Part shown: piece after piece, positions 24,556-36,500 of the stretch
How positions within the stretch are numbered: the stretch's first letter is position 1
Layout of the letters: the number at the start of each line of letters is the position of its first letter
Source: Parelaphostrongylus tenuis
Lineage: Eukaryota; Nematoda; Chromadorea; Rhabditida; Metastrongylidae
Assembly: GCA_019055375.1 (NCBI GenBank)
Contig: JAHQIW010000631.1
Span: 37,267-101,266, forward strand
Direction of reading: 5' to 3'
DNA length: 64,000 bases
Made by a program: the position numbers and the translations under genes
Notes under the pieces: generated by a model
The model's input: only the letters and a program-made list of their open reading frames with translations
Told to the model about the DNA's origin: nothing
Databases searched by the model: none

Positions 24556-27500
24556 GTGAGTCATTGCAGAATTAATGCTGATAATTACCGTTGCAAATGT
24601 CTATTTTGCGAGAATTAGAGAAAAACCACTGGCATGCAAAATGATGTACCTAATTAAGAGCGATTAAAAAAACTAGATATTGGAAGAGTTGAAACACGAG
24701 ACTAGAAAACAAGAAAAATGTGGTTTCAGGCTCAGTGCTAATGGGTTGGTACGAAGTTTGTGGAAGGTGAACTCTCGAAGATTTTGCTAATTTTTATGAG
24801 AGGTTTTAAGGGAGATTGCTATTTTGGAATAAGCACAAATTTATCCCTCAATAGTGAGAATCCTAAGATACCTATTGATTTCCTCTGAACTTCACAAAAT
24901 AGCCCGAAAATCCGCCAGTACTCAATCCTTCAATTTTCGCTTCTTTCAACATTGATAATAGCTGATTATTGCTGTAATTGTTGAAGGCCACTCAGTGTCA
25001 TAACAGTGGGAGCAAAACATGGGAACACTACTGCTGCATCGGTGTCGAACATGTAAATATAATATAATATAAAAATAATATAATATAAAATATAATATAA
25101 TATAAAATATAATATAATATAAAATATAATATAATATAAAATATAATATAATATAAAATATAATATAATATAAAATATAATATAATATAAAATATAATAT
25201 AATATAAAATATAATATAATATAAAATATAATATAATATAAAATATAATATAATATAAAATATAATATAATATAAAATATAATTTAATATAAAATATAAT
25301 ATAATATAAAATATAATATAATATAAAATATAATATAATATAAAATATAATATAATATAAAATATAATATAATATAAAATATAATATAATATAAAATATA
25401 ATATAATATAAAATATAATATAATATAAAATATAATATAATATAAATATAATATAATATAAAATATAATATAATATGTAATATAATATAATATAAAATAT
25501 AATATAATATAAAATATAATATAATATAAAATATAATATAATATAAAATATAATATAATATAAAGTATAATATAATATAAAATATAATATAATATAAAAT
25601 ATAATATAATATAAAATATAATATAATATAAAATATAATATAATATAAAATATAATATAATATAAAATATAATATAATATAAAATATAATATAATATAAA
25701 ATATAATATAATATAAAATATAATATAATATAAAATATAATATAATATAAAATATAATATAATATAAAATATAATATAATATAAAATATAATATAATATA
25801 AAATATAATATAATATAAAATATAATATAATATAAAATATAATATAATATAAAATATAATATAATATAAAATATAATATAATATAAATATAATATAATAT
25901 AAAATATAATATAATATAAAATATAATATAATATAAAATATAATATAATATAAAATATAATATAATATAGAATATAATATAATATAATATAATATAATAT
26001 AATATAATATATATAATATAATATAATATAATATAATATAAAATATAATATAATATAAAATATAATATAATATAAAATATAATATAATATAAAATAATAT
26101 ATATAAATATAATATAATATAAATATAATATAATATAAAATATAATATAATATAAAATATAATATAATATAAAATATAATATAATATAAAATATAATATA
26201 ATATAAAATATAATATAATATAATATATAATATAATATAAAATATAATATAATATAAAATATAATATAATATAAAATATAATATAATATAAAATATAATA
26301 TAATATAAAATATAATATAATATAAAATATAATATAATATAAAATATAACATAATATAATATAATATAATATGAAATATAATATTATATAAAATATAATA
26401 TAATATGAAATATAATATAATATAATATAATATAATATAATATAAAATATAATATAATATAAAATATAATATAATATAATATAATATAATATAATATAAT
26501 ATAATATAATATAATATAATATAATATAAAATATAATATAATATAAATATAATATAATACAATATAATATAATATAAATATAATATAATATAATATAATA
26601 TATTAAGTATATCCAATTCCAAATATTCCTTAGTCATAAATATCCAATTTCCATAATAAAAAAAGTCGACGTCGTTCCTCTCCGACAATCATAGGTAGCC
26701 AATTGCTATTGAGAAAATGAGATCGAAGCTTTTTACGTGAAGTCGGAAAATTTCACTGCATCACGTGAAATCTTCGAGGGTACCGTTTAGCGAAATCCAG
26801 TAACACAATAAAAAAAGTAAAAAGTCTTAGTAACGTGGTGATGAGTTCAAGTGACCACTGTGAAGGTTCTCACTGATAAGTAGGGTCAAGAAATTTCATT
26901 CTAGTTTCAGGATCACCTTGCTTATCCAGACATGTAGTGGTAGTGTTAGAAAAGTTATATGGGGCTTATCTGCTCTTTTACACAGCCGTTCTCAAGAATC
27001 TATATATACACAACAGTGAAAGCATCGCTGTTCTTAATCTGGTATCAACTAGGATTCAAGCTGTATAATCTAGAAAAGTCATCAAACGTTTAGAGAAATT
27101 CCGGAAAATAGGGACTTGGCCGGTTTGCGTCGAATATGTAAGTGCTGTCGACGACGTGTAGTAAAGAATTGCTGACAACTCACCACTGTTGTTTCGGAAC
27201 TCCTAAAATTTGTCTCTGATCAATATCTAGGCATCAAAGAAGATGAAGATGGGAACTTTGTACTCAATAATCGGACTCACAAAGTCACACCACTTGCTCA
27301 GGTTATGGTTGTTAACCACTAAAAAATACAGAATAAGTGCTAGTATTCGCTTATGCGAAAATATGTCATTTATCTGAATAGGTTTGGATGAGATTGTTAA
27401 ATTTTACAGCTCCAAGATTCACAAATTATATGCAATTCCAATATTGACTATTTATTTACTGTCTAATTTGTTTAATATAGATACCTTGAAACTCGTGTAT

Positions 27501-30500
27501 ACTTTAGCTATATTGCGACAGGACCATGTTTCTACGGGTTTAGAATTTTGCGTTCACATCCGGGGCAACTTTTATAGGAATAAAATGCATTATTGATGTT
27601 CCGTTTAAGTTTCTTTGAAGAACTATTATCAAATTTTAAGTCATGTCTGTTGTGTTTAAGAATTATGTAATTCATCAAATTATTAGGTCTCCAACTAAGT
27701 TTCCGAACTTGGTTCAAAAATTCTAAAATTAATTTTCCCAAGTAATCGAAAGTATCAAATAACATTAACCGAACTATTCCCCGTCTGCCCAGATGCAATT
27801 CTGCCAAAGCTCCGGCAACAACTCAATTCGGCGCTCATAAAACTCACTAGTCTTCAATGCAAGCCAACAAGTCAATTCTCGACGCAAATGATTGCTGTCT
27901 CGAAACTTTTTCTTGTCCAACCAGTGCTCCAATGATCTGAAGAGGTGGAAATCGGACGGTAACAGATCTGGCGAATACGACGGATGATCCAAGTGCATCC
28001 AGCTTAAATCTGTCAGCCACTTCCTTGTTTTCTTGGCAATGTGTGTTGTTTGAAGAAATGTTTGAAGAAGATTCGCTTCTCACCAGTGGTGACAATTTTG
28101 CGCAAACGATGCGCAAGAGATTTCTGCACAAAATAGGTGAAGGAAAAGTTTGTTTTCGTGAGAAATTTTTCTTTTGGATCCAGTACGGAAACTTAGTTGA
28201 AGGCCTAATAGATCTGAGGATAGACAGAGGATGCAGAGGATAGGTAGGGGTTGAGTTGACAGTGATGTTAGAAAATTAGCGGAAAAACAAAGGACATCGG
28301 CACTGCATCTACCTCTTTACACTTGATGAGTACATTCAATGATCAGCTGGATGCACCAAAGTGTTGTGTATATCCAGTAAGTGTTGATCCAGTTAGGTTT
28401 TGAAGAAGTTCTGTCGCCTAATTTTTTTGTGAGAACCATTGCAAGACTTCTACAGGTTAAGAGATTTTTTCAATACCATAAAGTTATTGGTTGGCACCAT
28501 TATGTTACGGATTTCAGTCGAGTCGGTGGAAGCATGCCGTCTTTGGAGAGGGGGAGTACACAATCTAATGATCGAAACCCGCGATCGCTTCATATTTGGT
28601 CATTCGGCCCGCATAGAACGTTTCATCACCAAGCATTTCCTCAATCTTGTCACTCCGGGAACCGAATTGTAAGCGGTTTTTTCTTTATTGGTAACATTAT
28701 TCGAATAAACATGTCCAATTTGTGAAGATCAAAATTTACTATATATCAATAAGCTTCTTTCTCTCCTTTGACTTTTCAGCAAATTTCACAATTTCAGTGT
28801 GGAAAGAAAACATATGAAACCGTTTGTGCACACATCTTTACAGTACAAAGTGTCGTCGAGGATGCTTCAGGATGTTACAGAAGATCAGATGAATCTGCTT
28901 CAGTTTTCGCAAGCAACGAGGAACCTAATCCACTCGGAGCCGGTCATTTCATTTTCTAAGTTATCTTTTTTTTTGTTGAAATTTTATTTGTATTATCGAG
29001 ACCACTCTGCTTTCTAGTTGTTCTCGTCAAGGTTTTCTGACCTGTCCGAGGATGGTTCCACCGTCAATTTCACGAATTTCATGAAATTTCTTGAGAATAT
29101 GCAAAACGATCCAATGAGCTCCAATAGAGCTAGAGTGATTGATTTTCTGAGAAGGTAATTTAGCCAAGTGTTGATGTGACTTGAGATTCTTACTTTGTAA
29201 TGTTGATTTTCGGGTTTCTCAACGAGGATGATTTTTTCGCCGAAGATATTCGAGATGAACCCTCGTTAACCGTCATGGAGGTTGGTCTTTTTTCAGTTAG
29301 AGGACAAATAAGAACTATATTTTTTCGATAAAGTAGTATAGTTTCAGTTCTGTAACTTTTTGTTTTCACGAGAGAATTCACTATGGGATTCTATGAATGA
29401 GAAAGTTATCCAAGACATGACGAGACCTCTCTCTCATTACTGGATTGCCAGCAGCCACAATACGTAAAGCTTTCTATACTTTTTTCTTCTACTGTCGCCT
29501 ATCTCACTTTACAATATTGCTCTTTGTTTATTATACTTCATCGTAATATCTGACTCTAATATTACATTACCTACCACCTTCAGCCCCTTTCTTTCATTGT
29601 TTGCTTCTTCTTTTTCATTCAGCATCATCAATATTGTCGTCAACTCTTATTTCCTCCTTGCCCTCTCTTTTCAGATACCTAACCGGTGACCAGCTTCGAT
29701 CAGAGTCATCACTGGATTCGTATGCACAAGCACTTCTAATGGGTTGTCGTTGTATAGAATGTATATTTTATCCCCATCATTTTACTTTCTATCTATCTAT
29801 TTGTTTGAATCTCTTTGTCACCATTTTCATTTCACCTTTGTATGTGGGTGTTTCAGTGGATTGTTGGGATGGCCAGCGCAAGTCAAATTCACAGGAATTC
29901 ATAGATATTGTGGTCTATCATGGATACACTATGACATCTAAATTGTTGCTTCGCGATGTGCTCAACGTCATTAAACATTACGCCTTTGTAACTAGTGTGT
30001 GAGTTTTCCATACCTGTATCAAATTAGAACTGATTTTTCATGATATCGCTCTCAACTGCTTCAATGCAATCTATATTTTTCGCCTCGCACGCGGCGCGGT
30101 CGACTGGCTGGTGAGGCGCGTTATGATCACAATGTCGTAATTTCGTAATGAAAAAATTCTTTCGCCTGTAAATGGGATTTTGTGCTTAGTAAGGGAGAGC
30201 ATAGCACTGCAGAGATTTTAGTAGCTATCAGTAGTAAAAACGACGCCCATGCCTCCCAATGAACAATATAAAATCACTTGTTTGCGAATAAATGATAGTT
30301 TGTCGAACTTGATTTTCATGCATCTTGATGCAATTTTATATCGTAAATCATCTTCGGGAATTTTCATACATATTGTCATTACTTTCCTTAAGAAATTCTT
30401 CAAGGTCAAATTTGATGATTACTACAGATATCCTGTTATTTTGTCGATCGAAGACAATTGTTCCGTTGCTGCTCAACGTTTACTCGCTCAAGAAGTCAAA

Positions 30501-33500
30501 GAAATTTTGGGAGACGACCTACTCACTCAGCCGGTATATTCAGTCGTATGCTTCAGTAAAAATAAACCAGAGCGTTGATACTTAAAGGATCCTGCAGTTT
30601 ATAAGACATAGGTTTACTGCATTCGTTACTAATATATGAACATTTTGAATAGTTATACCGTATTATTATCTTGAGAACATTACTTTTGAATGATCATGGT
30701 GAATGTTTGAAAAAATTATTATGCAAGTTGAAGAATAGACGACTTGATGCATTTTAACAGAAATATTTTTTCAACGAACTTCTATCTCATATACGTTATT
30801 GGCTTCTTAATCTATTTTGAACACTTGCAAGGGATTCGGATTTGGACTGAAACTACCAAGTTATCAGAGTCTATTTTATCTTCACCTTATAAACCGTACA
30901 AAAACGAAAGAACCAATTGGAAATCCATCCCTTGTATCTGCCTAGTATTCTACTTAGTGGTTTTCAAATGCCTTTTAATGAGTGCTTTTCAAGATCGATG
31001 CGGTGGAAACTCAGCTTCCATCTCCTGCAGCACTCAAAAGGAAGATTATATTGAAGCACAAGAAATTACCCATAGAGAATGAGAATCTAGCCACATTTAT
31101 GACTACGAGTACGGATGAATGTCAGTCATGTTCTCTTTTTCTTAATACTATTCGCTTAATCGAAGATTATAATTTCTTTTTGACCTTGAGAAACCAAGCT
31201 TATCTATGGGTTTACTCGAAATGATATTAGATTTGCCCATGTAGAAGAGATTCATAGACCTGATACACCAGTTGCTACCAAAAGTCGCAGTTTAAACCAA
31301 ATACGAATTTAGTCATTTTTAGGAAGTTAACTGGAGTCAAATATATGAGGAATCTCTCACCGAGCGATCAATATGTTTGCATCATCCTTTTACTAGTAAA
31401 TATCACGAAGTAGTATTTTTGAGGCCTATTCATGTACTCATAGGATATGGTTCACTTATAAGAGGCAGCAAAACCTACATCTTCAAAGAAGTCCTTTGGA
31501 CCCACAGGCGTGTCTGGCCTCACCCTTGGCCTCGTCCGCACCAATCCATGTCTGTCCTTTGTGTTATGACTATAATATGCTCGAATCTTTGGCACACGTG
31601 ATTTGGTGTAATATTCCATTTAGTAATAGTTTGATAGTGATAATGATAACAGTGATAAAGATGATCGTGATGGTGATCGTAGTGATAGTGGTAGTTATGG
31701 TAGTGATAATGATAATGGTGATAATGATGATAGGGATAATGATAGTGATAGTGACAATGATAGCGGTAAATGATAACAGTGATAAAGATGATAGTGATAG
31801 TGGTGGTAGTTGTAGTGATAATGATAATGATGGTAATGATGATAGTGTTAATGATAGTGATGATGACAATGATAGTGGTAGTGATAATGATAGTGGTAGT
31901 GGTAGTGATGGTGATAGTGATTGTGATAGTGACAATGATAGTGAAAATGATAGTTATCGTTATCGTCACCATTGCCATTATCATCATTATCATTATCATT
32001 ATTATCATTATTGTTGTCTTTATCACTATCATCATTATCACCATTATCATTATCATTACCATCATTGCCACTATCACTACTATCACTATGATCACTATCA
32101 ATATCATCACTATCACTACCATCACTACCACTATCATCCTGATCACTATCACTATCATCAATCACCTTTTATCATTATCACTATCATACCATTACTATAT
32201 GGAATATGGTGTGATTTGGTGTGCCAAAGATTCGAACATATTATAATGAAAACACAACGGACAGATGTGATTGGTGGAGCAGGCCCAAAGAGCGGGGCCA
32301 AACACCCCTATGGGTCCGGCGGTCTTCAAGCGGTTAATCAACAGTTGTACTCATACCTGATACACTCGAATACCTTCAATATAGGTGGATGTGAGAAAAT
32401 GTATGGATTGTGAGGAGTGCTGCAATCTTCAGAGTAGATTTGACTAAAGGTATGTAGAAAAAAAAGTGACGGAGGATCTTTTGGCCCTTTCTGCGTAATA
32501 TGAAACCGGTAGTATTTGTTGAGAACGATTTTGCATCTTAGTCAAATGCTCTATACAGAAGGATTCCAAAAAAGATTGTGTACTTCGTAAATTTATAAGA
32601 ATGAAGTGAACCAGCGGAGATGTCATTGTGTGTTGTGATAATTGTACTAGGTCACACTGCTTCTCCTCTTGCTCCTGTCCTCTTCTTTTTATTTAGCACA
32701 AATTTGTTTGCTGTGTAACTTCGATCTTTCATACTGTACACTACAGTTCAAGACACCGATATTCTATCACGGGAGTGCATCAAAAAAGGCGTTCTCTTAC
32801 TCAAGGATCTTGTTCGACATGTAAGTCTTGAATTTCCTTCTAGAAAACGAAGGATGATTTGTCTGGATAATAGGTTAAGAACAATTTTCGTAATGTTAAG
32901 TAATGCTATAGCGACACAAATTCATATTTAATTCTAATTTGGTGTTAATATTCATTCTCACATTTCTGAATTATGTTTTGAACTGGAAAATAACGTGGAG
33001 GAACTCTTTTACAACTTTCCGCTTCTTATATAATTCTTTCTATTTTGACTGCCACTTGCAGTGGTATGATGTTATATTATATACCCAATATGTGGAGTAC
33101 TGTGCAAAAACGTTTGCATCAGCCTGGATTCGAACCCAGATCTTACTTTTTCCGGGAGCGTATGCTAACAGTTGCACTACCGACGCAAAAGTTCACTGTT
33201 CTTTTTCTTATTCCGCAACTGTTAGCGGTACCAATATTTCGACCGATGTCTGTCAATTGTCGGTTGGTCGACGACCACTGGTTAAATCAGGGTTGTAGCA
33301 CCCTGCTAAACTGTTTTCTGGTATTCGATGCTCAACTTGCATTCATCCTAGAATTTACACAGGCCGGGAAAGGCACTTCAATGTGGGTCTCAAGAAAAAA
33401 AGCTTTTTTTGCTGTCACAGAGGCTAGGGAGGTATCCGTTGTTACTTTCTCGCCAAGGTTAATGGAAATGAAAGATTTTTCAAGAAGATGTCAATCATTT

Positions 33501-36500
33501 TGAATTTTTCCGCCCAAACTGCTTATTTTGTGTAGATACTCTCAACTTGGGTGACCTTGCAGTAGTTCGACGTTTCCACCCGGGAAGCCCAGTTAAGAAT
33601 CAATTGTACAAGGAATGACCGCCGTCTTAGTAGCCACTAGTCGCAAGGTGGTAACTCCCTCTGATCCACAAGGTCCGGCGACGGCTCCATTGTGGTGACG
33701 ATGTGAGGAAGCCCTGCTAGGTATCCGCGAGACTACAGGGAATAAAACAGCTAAGTCACCACAGTTTTCCTTCACCTTTTTAGTGAAGATGGACCGTCCA
33801 AGTTGTTGAAGTGAGAGATTTTTCTGATTTTCATTCGAATTACACGATAAGCACGATCCTACCAAGATAAAACGTTTTCGTGAAAGTAAATCTTTACGTA
33901 GTACTCAATCAGTGGTACAACGTTCATATGATTAGCCTTATGTGAACACAAAAACGGAGAATATCAGGTTATCATGAGGTTTTCTCATAAGTCTTTGGCA
34001 CTAGAGCAATAAACACCAAATTATGAACCACAATTACAGTTGCTTAGCAACATTATTACAAGTATGCGTCATCAGACGATCAACGCCAAACTCGTCTATG
34101 AGTACCTGGATCGCTCCAATCGAGCCCTGTCACGTCGACGTAACCACAGTCTCATGCTGCTTCAAGACAGCGCAAGACTGCATGTCGCCGAATTGACAAA
34201 GAGGAAGTTGACCGAGTTGGTCTGGGAATTGCTGGATCACCAGTCGTACCGTGTGACCTGTCACCGTCTGACTATCACCTCTTCCGGTCGCTGGAGCACT
34301 TCCTGAGAAAGAAGAAGTTTCGAGACATCAATCATTTGCGTCGAAGATTGACAACATTCTTTGAATCCATTGATAACAAGTACTATGACCGCGGCATCGA
34401 TTTGTTGAGAGAGATGGGAAAAATGTGTTCAGACCGATGGCGCATACTTTTGATAGTGCTGTTAAGCAATTTCAATTACTTCTGGTTAATAAGTCTGGTG
34501 TTTATTGCTCTAGTGCCAAAACTTATGAGAAGACCTAGCAATTTTCGATAATCCCCTTTCTACTTTCTGCTCCTTTCTCGTGTGAGCCTTCATAATATTT
34601 TGATAAGGTAATGTTCTGATGTACCCACTCTCCATTCAGGATGTCTTTACACAATATTGAATATCTGATTTGCGAAAGATTTTGCATATGTCATGAAAAT
34701 TATAATAAGGTTTCATTCAGTAGCATTTTCGTTTTTTGATGAGCCTTGCATTAGTATGCGTACGTGAACTGCTGTTCTGAAATTTTTTCAACAGACGTAT
34801 ATCACAAATTTGATACTATCTTTTTTCAATCGATCTTCGAGCAATCGAGTGTACACTATGGGTTCGGTGATATTTTCACATGACTTACAGTGTGAAGCGT
34901 TCGTCTTCGATAGTTCTTAATGTGGGGACTGGAGCACCCACAGAGGATTGATAAAACGATTGAAAGACGACGGGTTCCGCCCGACTGGCGAGACTGTAAG
35001 GTTGAAACACGTGTATCGGTCTGCACAAGAGCCCATTTACAAGATCACATGACATGTTGGCTCAAGTGATAGTGAAGAGATCTATTGAAATTTGAGCGTG
35101 GTCTCAAAAAAACACTCGAAACAAAGGTGTTATAATACCTTTTTTAATATTATTAGATCGTTCCATAAGTTTTGACACTAGAACAATAAACACCACATTT
35201 GAGCCAGAAGTATTTGAAATTGTATTTTGGTATCCATTTTCTTCCAAACATTCTTCTATACAACTTGCCCATACTTGCTCTAAGTGGAGCTGTCTTGGGA
35301 ACAATGTCGCAAACTACTCTTGCACTATTGGCGCGTAGGGAAATGCTAGTAAAGCGGCGCGCAAGATTAATAGAGTTTCCAGTGGATGACCCAAGCGCGA
35401 ATGATCCTCCAGACTGTTCTCTCCAGCTTGGATCTTCGCGAGCCACTTCCTCATGACCTTTCTGCAGACTTATCATCGTTCCAAGCTCTATTAATTTTGC
35501 ACGCCGCGTCATTAGCATTTTCCCTACGCGCCACTCCTACATGAGTAACAAGCGAATTTGTTCGCACTGCAGCTCCATCTCGGAGCAAGTGTAGACAAGT
35601 TGTATACCAGACATGTTTGCAAGAAAATGCGCAATTAAACGATACTAAGACCGTGCAGTTTCGATTACTTCTACAAATAGACCTGGTGTTTATTCCTCAA
35701 GTGCCATAACTCAAGGAACAGTCTAATATACTGAATCTCATAAACATGACGTTCCTTTACAAGCTGTTTGCCATTATGCTATTATGCCATATAATTCAGT
35801 AAGAAGTGGTGTAGTATGTTATACATAAAAGATCAGTCTAAATGAATCTTATACCTTCTTTTTCAAACTTAGTTTCTTGAAGAATGTTAGAGTTATTAGA
35901 GTCATAGAAGTCACAATGATCTTAGGAATGGTCGTCGCATGTATTCATCTTATTCCCGGATCGACTTTGCTATCTACTTGAGACTTGTGATGATTCTTCG
36001 TTGAAAGATGACAACGCTAGCATTGCGGGAGACGATGAAAGAGAGGTATCTCTTTCTTTCATGTAGTTGCTTTTATATCAAAATTTTTTTGTTCCTCATT
36101 GTTCACCTCTTGGATATCAGATCGAAGTATACATGAAGCCTAAGCAGGTGTTTTCGTAGGAAGAGTCATTAGTCGGATTTGGTGTTCGTCCCGAGGAGCA
36201 GCACATTACGGAGGAATGGTTTCATGGTCATTGTGAGCGTGAGGTACATAAACCTTCAGATATATTTGGCAGCAAGCGTATTCCTTACCTCGTTCGTTAT
36301 CATAAAACGATCAAGTTGTGTCGTGTATAGAGTATTAAGTACGAGAATAGTGATGACTTTTAGGTTTAGACCAAAAACTGAATCAATCAAAAGCTGTGAA
36401 GAGCAATTTCACCCTTAGATTTACAGTCATTCAACTCCCCTTCCTTCATATACCTTCAGAGCTGCCTAAATTTCTTAAAATCTCAATTTTCATGCGATGG

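Larger units (their letters stand above)
24556..28517 (+). other. PLC-gamma intron 3 (about 4 kb)
   Basis: The largest intron of the gene. It holds the 17-bp minisatellite (25055-26602) and a mariner deletion derivative (27683-28208). The rest shows no feature I can name. The intron splits the PH-domain coding sequence. Confidence 0.85.

Noticed and set aside
24946..26688. 580-codon minus-strand open frame of Tyr, Ile, Leu and Phe
   Set aside because: It spans the 17-bp minisatellite; the repeat has no stop in that frame. It is an artefact, not a protein.
31496..32413. Long frames on both strands rich in Asp/Asn/Ser, His/Tyr or Ile/Val
   Set aside because: They read through the GATA/TATC microsatellite arms of a foldback element, and every frame is low complexity.
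33115..33190. Functional tRNA gene on the minus strand
   Set aside because: The anticodon arm is degenerate and the flanks match another repeat copy.
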